DNA from: Arenibacter arenosicollis
GTDB taxonomy: Bacteria; Bacteroidota; Bacteroidia; Flavobacteriales; Flavobacteriaceae
Reading direction: 5' to 3'
DNA length: 64,000 bases
Assembly (NCBI RefSeq): GCF_014397245.1
Contig: NZ_JACLHY010000016.1
Location: forward strand, 1-64,000
Under the pieces are notes generated by a model that was not told where the DNA came from, made no database searches, and saw only the letters and a program-made list of their open reading frames with translations. Every line of letters starts with the position of its first letter. Positions within the stretch are counted from its first letter, which is position 1. Shown here piece after piece: positions 8,739-18,649 of this stretch. The translations under genes were made by a program, and so were the position numbers.

Positions 8739-9515
8739 TCAATCATCAAACCTTCTATATTTCGCCTTAATAAACATATAAACGCCGTAGCAGATCAGAC
8801 CCAATGCCACCGAACCAACAAGCCAGGGGCCTTCAGAATTTTGACGTATGAATGAAAATGCCTCTGCGGTGCCTTTAATATCACCCTGACTAGCGGTATC
8901 CGCTGCCCTAAAAAAGAAATAGGCTACGACACCTTCAACAATTCCTCTGGAAATCCAGCCCGCATAACCCAGCCATTTAATGGTTTTCATAAGGTTGATA
9001 TTGGTCATGCTATTCAAATGGAATTTGGACAGGAAATCCCCCTTATAGATTTTTGCAAATTGAAATAGGGCCTTGATAGCCATCCCTATAGCAATAGCAT
9101 AGAATATATAGGGTAGAAATTCCGTAGGGATCATTGCAGTTTTGCTGCTCCCGCCGCTATTGATCTGCTTGAATATTTCATATATGGCAAATATTCCCAA
9201 TCCCATATAGACCAATCCACTAAAGAAGAATCCTATGCGCTTGCCTAAACCTTTTTTGTCATTCCCTATATTCTCGGGATCTTTGATGCTCTGAAAGATT
9301 CGCCAAAAGGCATAACAGAATAATCCAAGGCCCAACAATCCCAAAAGTACCTTGCCGAACGGCTGTTCCTCTAAAAATTTTAGTACCCCCAATTTGCCTT
9401 CAGAAGAGTTGCCCATTCCAATGGCAGCACCGAAAGCCAATATTCCAGTTAGGGCATAAACCACACCCTTTGCGGCATAGCCCGTTCGGGCGATATTTTT
9501 GATTTGGTTATCCAT
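8739..9515 (-). CDS. DUF1206 integral membrane protein
   Basis: A 258-residue membrane protein with six predicted segments arranged as three similar pairs. Each pair begins with an aromatic/Gly pattern: ARTGYAAKGVVYALTGIL, GLVYMGLGIFAIYEIF and LGYAGWISRGIVEGVVAYFF. This triplicated layout is the hallmark of DUF1206. Function is unknown; some members sit near stress genes. It is convergent with the Dus gene. Confidence 0.88.
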   Translation of the reverse strand: MDNQIKNIARTGYAAKGVVYALTGILAFGAAIGMGNSSEGKLGVLKFLEEQPFGKVLLGLLGLGLFCYAFWRIFQSIKDPENIGNDKKGLGKRIGFFFSGLVYMGLGIFAIYEIFKQINSGGSSKTAMIPTEFLPYIFYAIAIGMAIKALFQFAKIYKGDFLSKFHLNSMTNINLMKTIKWLGYAGWISRGIVEGVVAYFFFRAADTASQGDIKGTAEAFSFIRQNSEGPWLVGSVALGLICYGVYMFIKAKYRRFDD

Positions 9516-9723
9516 GGTTCTTAGTTTGATTAAAGTTAGTCAGCTTCCGCCAGATTTATTACCCGTATACCTCAAATTAATGCGCTAAATGCACTTGCAA
9601 AGGTTCTTAAATTGTCTTTTAGTGGCATTCACTGCGGGTTTGGGAAAGAGATATTAAATATTAAGTGCAGTTGTGGTACACTCATGTAGAATTTCATAGG
9701 TCGGTTGAAGTTTAAAGCTGCAT

Positions 9724-10191
9724 TTATTTGTTTTCAATCCGATCTAACGAGGTGGGATCTGCGTCAGCAATTGTTTTGATTTGTGCCAAACCTTTTTTTA
9801 GCACCATTACTAAATTCTCTGGCATCCCTGGAACTTCCAATGTTTCCTCTATCTGAAGAATGGCCTCCTCATGGCCTTGGGCAACAACGCGCATAACGTC
9901 AATATCCCTTGAGCTAGATGAAAGCAGACCATAATTGATCCATGAATGCTCTTCGGTCTCACTGATCCAGACCTTGGAACTGAAGGACATCCCTTCCGAT
10001 ACGCCACTCAGAAAAAGTAGATTTCCAAGATCCTTATAAATGGCCGAACATTCCTGTAAGAAATGACTCCGCTCAGGGCACTCTAACGTATTTATCCCCG
10101 CGAGAAGGTCGCTTTCCGTACCATATAACCTACGCACTACATTTTCGATCGCTAATTGAGACCTCGATTTCATTGGGTTCATTGCTGCCAT
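9724..10191 (-). CDS. Hypothetical helical protein, possibly ferritin-like
   Basis: A 155-residue soluble protein that looks mostly alpha-helical. It has Glu/His-containing helices (ERSHFLQECSAIYKDLG and VVAQGHEEAILQIEETLEV) reminiscent of four-helix-bundle stress proteins, but the ExxH metal pattern of true ferritins is not clear. No signal peptide. The start could be the ATG at 10191 or one of the next two in-frame Met codons. Monocistronic; function unknown. Confidence 0.6.
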   Translation of the reverse strand: MAAMNPMKSRSQLAIENVVRRLYGTESDLLAGINTLECPERSHFLQECSAIYKDLGNLLFLSGVSEGMSFSSKVWISETEEHSWINYGLLSSSSRDIDVMRVVAQGHEEAILQIEETLEVPGMPENLVMVLKKGLAQIKTIADADPTSLDRIENK

Positions 10192-10761
10192 TTTTTCAAT
10201 GGCTGTAAAACTAGGCGTGGAACCTTTAAAGCATTAACGCTAAAAGATGTTTTTATAACACTTTTGATAGTTAACCTAATCTTCCAGTTCGCGGGAGGGC
10301 TAACAAATACTCAGTTTTGTGGGCCCGAAGTATCTTGAAAATTAACAGTGTCATTTAAAACTCCTTCCTGTTAGCTTTGACTTTTTTATAATATATTGAA
10401 TTTATCACTCCTTGAAATTTAATGACCGGCACTAAAATTATTTTATCAGATTAATTTTTAATTCGATATGGATAAAATTCTAAGGGTGAAGAAAGTAATT
10501 TTATTTTTAATAGAGGGAAGAGAAAATAATTTTATTATAAAATAAAAACTATGAAATAAATAAGTATTTTAACAATGTGAGTTTCTTTTAAGTCTTGTTG
10601 GCTGTAATGAAAAAAATGACGCTACATGAAAGGAACTTACGTAAAAACTTAAGTATCAATGTTAAGTCAAAAAATTGTGTAAGCCCTGGTACTTAACATA
10701 CCTATATTTATTAATACCTAAATTATAATTCCCAGCAATTATATTGTAACACTTATATTTA
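10192..10761. other. Long AT-rich intergenic region
   Basis: About 570 bases between divergent genes. It is very AT-rich, especially 10480-10560. No recognisable gene, terminator or -7 box was found. A 25-codon ORF from 10468 is probably chance. Confidence 0.4.
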
Positions 10762-11286
10762 ATGGAACCAGCATTAGAAATTAAAAGATTAGAAAATTTA
10801 TATAAATACCAAATTCTGGATACTCCTCCAGATGGAGAATTTGAAGAAATCACCTCATTGGCTGCAAAAATCTTTGATGTTCCTATTGCCATCATAAGTT
10901 TAGTAGATACTGATAGAATTTGGTTTAAATCCTCATTCGGCATTGATATTGAGGAAACATCAAGAGATCCAGGCTTATGCAGTTCAGCAATTCTTTCTGA
11001 CGATATTTATATTGTGGAAGATGCGAGAGTAGACGCCCGGACCCTTTCCAATCCCCTTGTCGCGGGATTAATGGGATTGCAATTTTATGCCGCAGCTCCA
11101 TTAAGATCACGTGACGGTTTTAATTTAGGGACATGCTGTATAATCGATAAGCACCCACGTAAGTTAAATGTGAAGGAATCTTCAATGCTTAAACAACTTG
11201 CCAGGATCGTGATGTATCAAATAGAATTAAGACTACAGGCCAGGCTGATGTTTAGAGACTTGCAAAAACAAATTACCAAACAATAG
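10762..11286 (+). CDS. GAF domain signalling protein
   Basis: A 174-residue protein that is essentially one GAF domain. The N-terminus RLENLYKYQILDTPPDGEFEE is the typical lead-in, followed by VPIAIISLVDTDRIWFKSS and a CCIIDKHPRKL strand-turn. Such domains bind small ligands or chromophores and usually precede kinase or cyclase modules. Here no output domain is attached, so it may act as a stand-alone sensor through an unlinked partner. The C-terminal helix (about residues 150-174) could dimerise. Confidence 0.85.
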   Translation: MEPALEIKRLENLYKYQILDTPPDGEFEEITSLAAKIFDVPIAIISLVDTDRIWFKSSFGIDIEETSRDPGLCSSAILSDDIYIVEDARVDARTLSNPLVAGLMGLQFYAAAPLRSRDGFNLGTCCIIDKHPRKLNVKESSMLKQLARIVMYQIELRLQARLMFRDLQKQITKQ

Positions 11287-11817
11287 GCCTATCACAGGTT
11301 CTGCTTCGAATTTGTGTAAGATAAGTGATGGTATATTTATTGATCTAAATCATGGTTCAATTAATCTCCATAAGGTGAAGGTACGGTTCAGATATGCGGT
11401 ACTAAATCAAAAAAGGTTAATTACCTATATTATTACGCGCCCAACTACATAACCGAATAAAATAGGATAGTAGGCGACATTTACGCTTTACTCTAATTAT
11501 AAACTGGAATTTTCAAAAGTTGGAGAATGGTCTAAAATATTCCTGCCTTTAGGTTAATTTCCAAAATTAGTTAATCAAGGCGTAATCCTTACTTCACTAT
11601 GCCAAAATATCAGGTAATTTAAATCCTTTCAGCGCCATTAAAATTGTCAATACCCCAAAGTCTTCTTTTTTTGATTAATGCACCTTCTTGACATTAATTT
11701 AGGACCCCATTTTATATTTCTGCTGGATAGCTATTTGAATTAAATATTAATCTTAATGAGCCACATTTCATTTTTTAAAGAGATTACTTTTAATGTATTA
11801 ATCTTATAAATTATAAA
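11287..11817. other. Intergenic region without a recognised gene
   Basis: About 530 AT-rich bases upstream of the 37-codon ORF. All frames are broken by frequent stops. No hairpin terminator for the GAF gene and no good -7 box were found. Confidence 0.4.
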
Positions 11818-11931
11818 ATGATGGGAACACCTGATAAAAATCAAAAAGGTAAAAAGGACGACAAAAACAAAAAAAGTGGATCCGCATCCGATAGGAAAGA
11901 CGGAAACAAGAAAAGTCCAACAAAAAAATAG
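11818..11931 (+). CDS. Lysine-rich 37-residue small protein
   Basis: ATG at 11818 (or 11821) to TAG at 11929-11931. The peptide has 12 Lys in 37 residues, plus Asp, Asn, Gly and Ser and no long hydrophobic stretch, so it would be disordered and basic; a nucleic-acid or ribosome contact is possible but not shown. The strong terminator just behind the stop argues that a transcript ends here. Too short for usual gene finders. Confidence 0.6.
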   Translation: MMGTPDKNQKGKKDDKNKKSGSASDRKDGNKKSPTKK

Positions 11932-11953
11932 GGTATAATCCTATTTTTATTCA

Positions 11954-11980
11954 GGCCCGGTATCACCCGGGCCTTTTTTT
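11954..11980 (+). terminator. Strong terminator after the Lys-rich small ORF
   Basis: GGCCCGG (11954-11960) pairs with CCGGGCC (11967-11973), followed by seven T. It lies 22 bases after the small ORF's stop. Confidence 0.9.
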
Positions 11981-12136
11981 ATTTACACCATCTGGAATAC
12001 GGGAAGGGATTAAAAAGCACTTTCTCCCAACTGGAAAAACACTCCTAAGGCGTTTTGTCCCGCTCGAAAATAGTATCCGAAAACATGCTCGCAATACAGA
12101 TACCAAGGTCTCCACCAACCCAGAAAGAAACACTTT

Positions 12137-12916
12137 CTATCTCAGTTTCTCACTCAAATATTTCCAATACCTTTTGGGCACATGCCTGATATGAAGTTTC
12201 ATGTTTTTTCTCGAAGTTATATTGGTACTTTCAAAATAGTCCTGCCAAAGGGTCTGGAATTCCAACTCCTCGTTGGCAAAAAATTCCTTTGAGGTTTTGG
12301 TGGCATCAAAATTCTCCGGAAGGATTAAGTTTATGATATCTACCTTTTCTAAATCGTAGTATAGTCCGTAATTGCGCTTAAGGTCATAGATTACCCATTT
12401 CTGGTCAGCATACCTGCGTTCAAAATGTTTGGATATTAGTGGCAACACGTCAAAATCGGGTTCTATATTTGCAAAATACAATTCATCCTTGGTCAACCTA
12501 AATCGCACGAAAGCCTCCATTCTATGTTTTTCCCTACCCACGCTTTTGGCGATTTGGGTTACTTTTAAAACGTCTTGGTTGGTAAAGTCGGCATCAATTG
12601 GCAATGCGCTTTTTAGTGCATATTGTATATAGCGCAATAATAGATTCTCAATCTGATGCTGTTCACTTAAAAATGCATAGTATAAGCGAGAGCTACCAGT
12701 TGCCGACGTTTTTTTCTTAATGCCTCTCCATACCCGATCTGCTTTTTCCGGATCTGTTAGCACCTCATCCCTCATGGCAAACAAAGAATCCATTGCATGA
12801 CTTTTTGGTTGTATATCCACTTGTTTCAATTTTAAATCATAAACCTGAAACACACAGGTCAAAAACCCATCAAAAGTGCCATCGTACACCAGTATAGATT
12901 CTTTTGGTATTTGCAT
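12137..12916 (-). CDS. DUF4130 / TIGR03915 putative DNA repair protein
   Basis: A 259-residue protein starting YDGTFDGFLTCVFQVYD, the signature of the TIGR03915 family, with KRYWKYLSE at the C-terminus. Family members occur next to a dedicated radical-SAM protein (TIGR03916), exactly as here; a role in DNA repair or base modification is proposed from that pairing and from fusions with uracil-DNA-glycosylase-like domains in other bacteria. The ATG directly abuts the stop codon of the radical-SAM gene, so the two are one operon. Confidence 0.9.
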   Translation of the reverse strand: MQIPKESILVYDGTFDGFLTCVFQVYDLKLKQVDIQPKSHAMDSLFAMRDEVLTDPEKADRVWRGIKKKTSATGSSRLYYAFLSEQHQIENLLLRYIQYALKSALPIDADFTNQDVLKVTQIAKSVGREKHRMEAFVRFRLTKDELYFANIEPDFDVLPLISKHFERRYADQKWVIYDLKRNYGLYYDLEKVDIINLILPENFDATKTSKEFFANEELEFQTLWQDYFESTNITSRKNMKLHIRHVPKRYWKYLSEKLR

Positions 12917-14179
12917 TTAATCAAATAAGTTTAATTGTGGACTCAAGACTTTTTGATATTTGCTCGTAGAGTTTTGAAGTATAAGCGATTTTAATTGTGG
13001 TCCCGTAAGATCACGTCGTTCGAAATTCCGGGATTCACAAATGAGAAAATATTTTGCTCTGTTCAATGCCACGCCCATTCTTTGTAAATGCTCCCAATTA
13101 AGGTTGCGAAAGCGTCTCGCCTCAATAATTTTATATACCGATTTCATTCCCAACCCTGGAACACGGGCCAACATTCTTTTTTCGGCTTTGTTCACATCAA
13201 CAGGGAATTGTTCTAAATTGCGTAGTGCCCAACCTAATTTTGGATCTACTTCCAAATCGAGATTTTGATGTTCTTGGTTTAGAATCTCATGAACTTCAAA
13301 CCCATAAAAACGCATTAACCAATCGGTTTGATACAAACGGTTTTCACGGAGCATGGGAACGGCGGTTCCTATTTGCGGCAGACGAGCATCATAACTGATC
13401 GGAATATATCCAGAATAATACACCCGCTTAAGATTAAATTTCTTGTAGAAGTAGTTGGACGTCCACATTATTTGCTGATCACTCTCGCCACTGGCGCCAA
13501 TAATCATTTGTGTGCTTTGCCCTCCTGGAGCAAATTTTGGTGTGCTCTTAATAAGCTTCTTTTCAGATTTATATAGGATGATTTCGTTTTTGACTTTCAC
13601 CATTGGCTTTATAAAGTCTTCACGCCTTTTTTCGGGTGCCAATAGTTTCAATCCTTCTTCCGTCGGAATCTCAATATTTACACTCAACCTATCGGCATAG
13701 AGGCCTGCTTCCTTCATCAATTCATCGGAAGCGCCAGGAATCGATTTTAGGTGAATGTAACCATTGAAATTTTCTTCCAACCTCAATTTTTTCGCCACTG
13801 CCACCAAGCGTTCCATGGTATAGTCCGCACTTTTGAATATTCCAGAACTCAAAAACAAACCTTCTATATAATTCCGGCGATAAAAATTAATGGTCAGATC
13901 AACAACTTCCTGAACCTGAAAAGCAGCACGTTTTATGTCGTTACTTTTTCTAGTGACGCAATATGCACAATCGAAGATGCAGTAATTGGTCAACAAAATT
14001 TTCAATAGGGATACACACCGACCATCTTCCGTATAGGAATGACAGATGCCCATACCAGTGGCGTCTCCAAGACCTTTGCTTGCATTATTCCGTTTACTCC
14101 CACTGGAAGCACAGGAAACATCATATTTGGCAGCATCTGCGAGTATCTTTAATTTTTCTTGCGTACGTTCAAAAGACAT
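12917..14179 (-). CDS. Radical SAM putative DNA modification/repair protein (TIGR03916)
   Basis: A 420-residue radical-SAM enzyme. The [4Fe-4S] cluster motif is C67-x3-C71-x2-C74 in NYCIFDCAYC. The barrel follows, and near residues 335-365 a helix-hairpin-helix segment (ARVPGLGMKSVYKII) suggests DNA binding. The set of features and the adjacent DUF4130 gene identify the TIGR03916 family. The chemistry is unknown. It is the first gene of the two-gene operon. Confidence 0.9.
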   Translation of the reverse strand: MSFERTQEKLKILADAAKYDVSCASSGSKRNNASKGLGDATGMGICHSYTEDGRCVSLLKILLTNYCIFDCAYCVTRKSNDIKRAAFQVQEVVDLTINFYRRNYIEGLFLSSGIFKSADYTMERLVAVAKKLRLEENFNGYIHLKSIPGASDELMKEAGLYADRLSVNIEIPTEEGLKLLAPEKRREDFIKPMVKVKNEIILYKSEKKLIKSTPKFAPGGQSTQMIIGASGESDQQIMWTSNYFYKKFNLKRVYYSGYIPISYDARLPQIGTAVPMLRENRLYQTDWLMRFYGFEVHEILNQEHQNLDLEVDPKLGWALRNLEQFPVDVNKAEKRMLARVPGLGMKSVYKIIEARRFRNLNWEHLQRMGVALNRAKYFLICESRNFERRDLTGPQLKSLILQNSTSKYQKVLSPQLNLFD

Positions 14180-14717
14180 GGGGGAATATTTGAGATAAAT
14201 TTTTTAAGATTATTTCATTGATAATGAGATATAATTTCGTTCAATTATTGTGCCGAACTACCTATAAGCTTAACCCATTTAATTGTTAAATTTTAGCCAT
14301 TATAAGCTATATTGATTACGGATAAGATAAATCAAATCTTTACTTTTAGACACATTATAATTCTGAAATTTATCGTGAAATCCACAGAATCACTAGCTCT
14401 AAAAAAAAATGTTTAGCCCTAATCAAAAACCCAGGCTACCCCTAACAGAAGTTAGGTGTAAAGTTGAATTATAATCCAGGAGAATAGTGAAGGAAGCAAC
14501 CAATACCACATTTAATGGGTAGTCCTAGGCTTTTGGGATAACTGTTGGGAGTTTAGGAGGTAATGTTTTGGTTTTTAATTGAACTACTACTTGCTTCCAT
14601 GTCCCTATTTATACGTGCCAATGCCGTAAAAAACAGTATAAACCTTCACAACATTACGTACATCTAAACAAAATAGTCGCTTTGTTTTTGTCCTTCTCTT
14701 GATTCGTAGACGTTAAA
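14180..14717. other. Intergenic region without a recognised gene
   Basis: About 540 AT-rich bases upstream of the radical-SAM operon and downstream of the sulfatase stop. No ORF, repeat or clear promoter element stands out. Confidence 0.4.
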
Positions 14718-16334
14718 TCAGCTTTTCACGGAGGGCTCAATTTTTATATGGATTGGTTGATTGGCATTTACATCAAAAAGTGGTGTGCCCACGAAATCTG
14801 GATCCATCTTTATAGAGGGTTCACTTTTTAAATAGATCAATGACCCTTCAAAATTGGCGTATTTTTCCCTTAGAGCATTGTACTCGGGATTTACACATTC
14901 CTTTCCCCATATCCCCAACATAAATTTTAAACCTGCTTCGCTTTCGCCATATTGCCCTTTATCATCCGTTTCAACGATCCATTGATCTAATACGGATCGG
15001 TATTTTGTCAATTCTTCCGAATAATCCGAATTCCCGGCCAAATTGTTCAATTCAAAGGGGTCGGCTTTTAAATCGTATAATTCTTCCGAAGGGCGTTCAT
15101 CGGACATAAACTGATCCTGTACCTCATTTAGCTTTCCTTCGGCATGCAATTGTTTCATCACTCCTACGAATTCCACCTTGTCAAAATCCATATAGGTGGG
15201 CTGGGAATAAGGCCTATCCGTCATAAAATTCCGAATATATTTATAATCCTTTGATCGTACAGACCTAATACGGTCTATGGTGAAATCGCAGCGATCCCTG
15301 GTTGAAATTACATATTCCCTTGGTGCAATCGAATCACTAAAGATGTTTCGGCCTTCCATATATTCAGGTACCGGAATACCGGCCAAGGCCATTGAGCTGG
15401 TACCAAGGTCCAAACCACCCACTAGGGCATTATTAACACTGCCCGATTTTAGTTTTTTATTACCTTCCCTAAAATCAGCAATAATCAAGGGTACATGAAG
15501 TCCACCATCATAAAGAAATTGTTTGTTCCTGGTCAAGCGCATACCGTGATCGGAGAAGAAGAAAACAACAGTGTTTTTAAGCAGATCGTTTTCTTTTAAT
15601 TTTGCCATAATTTCACCTACTTTTTCATCGGTGATTTGTATTGCATCCAAGTGGTTGGCGTATTCTTCTACAATTGAAGGGTGATCGGGGAGATATGGAG
15701 GAAGTTGGATTTTAGATCGATCTACAGGGGAAGTGACATTTTCCTTGAACTTGGAATTGAAAATTTCCTTTCCTCCGTACATCTGTATTTGTCCAAAAAA
15801 TGGTTCCTTTCCGGTTAGCGTTGCAAGATCCAATCTCACTCCTCCTTTACCATACAAAGGATGATAGGTATAATCTTGATCATAAAGCTCCCTTCTATCA
15901 TAAATAAAATTATAGTCATCCTTACCATTATTAAATGTAAAGTATCCTTCTTCCTTAAAAAGCTCGGGAATGGTCTTCAAATTCTCCGGCAAATATATCG
16001 CCGATTCCAAAGTCCTTGAACTGTGATGGTTCTGGGCTCCAAAAGTGGTCGCCATCATACCGGTAATAATACTTGAGCGACTGGCCGAACAGACTGGGGC
16101 GGGCATATAAACATTGGTGTATAGAACACCCTTCATAGCAAGGCTGTCAATATTGGGAGTAGCAACAAGTGTCTCGCCATAACTCCCCATAAGCGGAGCG
16201 GTATCCTCCAAATATATCCAAAGGATATTGGGCTTAACGGAATTCTGATCCCCGTCCTTTTTTTGTGCGCTATTATCCTTACAGGATATGATTAAAACGG
16301 CTGAAAAAGAAATTAATAAAATGAATTTTTTCAT
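14718..16334 (-). CDS. Sulfatase lipoprotein (type I, S1 family)
   Basis: A 538-residue sulfatase with a lipoprotein signal (LIISC, C18), so it is probably attached to a membrane. The formylglycine signature is C82-S-A-S-R86 in PVCSASRSSIITG, the C-x-(P/A)-x-R form that needs a formylglycine-generating enzyme. Metal-binding blocks are visible: YLEDTAP near the N-terminus and FFFSDHGMRLTRNKQFLYDGG later. It would remove sulfate esters from sugars, consistent with algal sulfated polysaccharides; the subfamily is not determined. The divergent neighbour is a Tat-exported oxidoreductase. Confidence 0.92.
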   Translation of the reverse strand: MKKFILLISFSAVLIISCKDNSAQKKDGDQNSVKPNILWIYLEDTAPLMGSYGETLVATPNIDSLAMKGVLYTNVYMPAPVCSASRSSIITGMMATTFGAQNHHSSRTLESAIYLPENLKTIPELFKEEGYFTFNNGKDDYNFIYDRRELYDQDYTYHPLYGKGGVRLDLATLTGKEPFFGQIQMYGGKEIFNSKFKENVTSPVDRSKIQLPPYLPDHPSIVEEYANHLDAIQITDEKVGEIMAKLKENDLLKNTVVFFFSDHGMRLTRNKQFLYDGGLHVPLIIADFREGNKKLKSGSVNNALVGGLDLGTSSMALAGIPVPEYMEGRNIFSDSIAPREYVISTRDRCDFTIDRIRSVRSKDYKYIRNFMTDRPYSQPTYMDFDKVEFVGVMKQLHAEGKLNEVQDQFMSDERPSEELYDLKADPFELNNLAGNSDYSEELTKYRSVLDQWIVETDDKGQYGESEAGLKFMLGIWGKECVNPEYNALREKYANFEGSLIYLKSEPSIKMDPDFVGTPLFDVNANQPIHIKIEPSVKS

Positions 16335-17053
16335 TCCGGAATTAGGTTTTAGGGATTTACCCTTTTTAGTTAGTAATTAAATTTATTTTTCAACGGTTTT
16401 CAAAGTGCCACAAATTGAACAAGTCCCGAAGGTGGTACCTCAAAAACTGATATTCCCTGATCAGCCTTGCTTCACCTCTATTACCTACCTCACCTTTATT
16501 CCTTTATAAACTAAATAAAATTCTAGAAGAGTGATGGATAATTTTAAATTAACATCAATTTCTCGCTGTGGAGATCTGGCCCATATTTAAAGATAACATT
16601 TTTATCCAATGCCTGTGTTATAATCTCATCCTCCGAATTAAGGCACTGGTTTATAACCTACTTTTTTCTATTATCATTTAAATCAAAGGAATAAAAGAAA
16701 AAATCATAGCCCCGTTTTTGAAGCTAGAAATGGCTCAAGGACAAAAAAAATAGTTTGTTGCTTATATTCTTGGGGTTTAGACCCTAATGTGCAGAGGAGT
16801 TTGTTAGGTCTGGAAAGAGCGGTGGGACTTTGTATGATCACCAAGCCTTTCTAAATAACACCAGATAAACGACAAGGATGGAGATAGACTTGTCATAGAA
16901 TCAGAAAAACTGCCATCGAAAGGTGTAATATTGATTATTGTTATTATCTTTTATAAATTTTTAGCAAACATGACCTCTGCGGTAATGTTGGGATTAATTT
17001 TCAACCAATCAACCATGGGATTATAGTAATTCAATCCCAAAATTTATATCTCA
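16335..17053. other. 719-base divergent intergenic region
   Basis: Separates the sulfatase (minus) from the Gfo/Idh/MocA gene (plus). No ORF is supported. The right end has three TGGGATT boxes, listed separately. The rest is AT-rich without clear hairpins. Confidence 0.5.
16989..17039 (+). promoter_or_regulatory. Three TGGGATT boxes upstream of the oxidoreductase gene
   Basis: TGGGATT occurs at 16989-16995 and 17016-17022, and its reverse complement AATCCCA at 17033-17039. The last two form an inverted repeat with a 10-base spacer, ending 14 bases before the ATG at 17054. It may be an operator or a hairpin near the ribosome binding site. No known regulator is matched. Confidence 0.4.
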
Positions 17054-18427
17054 ATGAAAAAGCAACAAAAATCGGTATCGCGACGAAGATTCTTGGATTC
17101 AATTACTACAGCAGCACTTGCAGTTCCCTTTTTGGGAACTTCCGCCATAAGTTTGGGATCACCAAAGAACAAACTAAAACATGCTTGTATAGGTGTCGGT
17201 GGAATGGGATGGCACGACCTCCAAAATTTTAAGCAGCATCCTGACGTACAAATTGTAGCATTATGTGATGTGGACGCAAAAAACCTGCAAAAGGCGGCGG
17301 AACTTTTTCCAGATGCCCGTACTTATTCCGATTGGCGCAAACTTCTTAAAAAGGAACACGACAATATTGACTCGGTCAATGTAACGGTACCGGACCATAA
17401 CCATTTCGCCATTGCCTATCAGGCGATTCAAAATGGAAAACATGTCTATTGTCAAAAGCCTTTGTGTCATGATGTGGCAGAGGTTCGCAAACTTACCGAA
17501 GCGTCAATAAAGGCTGGGGTAATTACCCAACTTGGCACCCACCATGCCTCGGGCAAAGGTGATCGTTCGGCGGTTCAAATAATAAAGGATGGTGTTATAG
17601 GAAAAATCAAGCACGCTTATCTTTGCTCCAACCGTCCCGCAGCGATCGAGACCTATAGGCTACCAGGCCCGCGCCCACCCAAAGGGCAGGAAGTGCCTTC
17701 CCATTTAAATTGGGACCTTTGGACCGGAACTGCTCCGATGCGCCCCTATGCCCCCAATATCTATCATCCGGCCATATGGAGAGCATGGCAGGATTTCGGA
17801 ACAGGATGGTCCGGAGATATCGGATGTCATATATTTGACGCCGTTTGGAAAGGCCTTGGTTTAAAAGCACCTATGTCGGTCGTAGCTAAGGTCCAAGAGT
17901 CTTGGCAAGAATCCACGGAACGTAACGGCGATACCTGGCCTCAGGGAGACCATATCACTTGGATGTTCCCAGGGAACGAATTTACCGAATCGGATGTGCT
18001 ACCTCTGGAATGGTTTGACGGGGAGTTTTATCCACCTTGGGAAATACAAGCCCTGTTTCATGGGAAACCATATCCAGCAGAATCCGCCATTCTTATTGGA
18101 ACCGAAGGAGCCCTGCTCATACCTCACCGTGAAATGCCCGTTCTATTGCCTGAAAATAAATATATGGATTACGAAATGCCAAATTTGGATGACCGCAATC
18201 ACTACCACCATTTTGTGGATGCCTGTTTGGGAGGTGAAAAAACAGAATCGCATTTCGCCCAATCCGGCCCCATGACCGAAGCCATCCTATTGGGCACGGT
18301 TGCCATACGTCTGCCCGACACGGTCCTGGAATGGGACCCGACCAATATGTTGTTCACAAACCATCCAAAGGCCAATAAATATCTTCAACGTAAGTATCGC
18401 AAAGGCTGGAGTGTGGCGGGATTTTAA
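17054..18427 (+). CDS. Tat-exported Gfo/Idh/MocA family oxidoreductase
   Basis: A 457-residue protein with a twin-arginine signal (SRRRFLDS, residues 9-16). A Rossmann fold follows (HACIGVGGMGWHD), and the usual EKP motif is QKP here (HVYCQKPLCHD). The C-terminal half has the family's large beta sheet (GTGWSGDIGCHIFD). These enzymes use tightly bound NAD(P) on sugars; Tat export of a folded cofactor-loaded enzyme fits. Some GH109 glycosidases share this architecture, so hydrolysis by an NAD-dependent mechanism is an alternative. It faces away from the sulfatase. Confidence 0.88.
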   Translation: MKKQQKSVSRRRFLDSITTAALAVPFLGTSAISLGSPKNKLKHACIGVGGMGWHDLQNFKQHPDVQIVALCDVDAKNLQKAAELFPDARTYSDWRKLLKKEHDNIDSVNVTVPDHNHFAIAYQAIQNGKHVYCQKPLCHDVAEVRKLTEASIKAGVITQLGTHHASGKGDRSAVQIIKDGVIGKIKHAYLCSNRPAAIETYRLPGPRPPKGQEVPSHLNWDLWTGTAPMRPYAPNIYHPAIWRAWQDFGTGWSGDIGCHIFDAVWKGLGLKAPMSVVAKVQESWQESTERNGDTWPQGDHITWMFPGNEFTESDVLPLEWFDGEFYPPWEIQALFHGKPYPAESAILIGTEGALLIPHREMPVLLPENKYMDYEMPNLDDRNHYHHFVDACLGGEKTESHFAQSGPMTEAILLGTVAIRLPDTVLEWDPTNMLFTNHPKANKYLQRKYRKGWSVAGF

Positions 18428-18649
18428 TGGGTCTGACAAATCGAAGGTTTTAGAAGCAAGAAAAATAATATTACTGCCCTTTGAATACACGGCTTGATTT
18501 CATTTCCGAATAGAATGGAATTTGGAACTGGATACCAAACTAAACCAATACGTCATTTTATTTAAGGCATGTGCACTTCAAATTCCATAATGGCATTATG
18601 TACTTCAATTTGCAGTTCTTGTTCCAAAAAACTTTCTAATTGGTTTATA

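Noticed and set aside
10468-10545. 25-codon ORF in AT-rich DNA
   Set aside because: Short, AT-driven and without any supporting signal.
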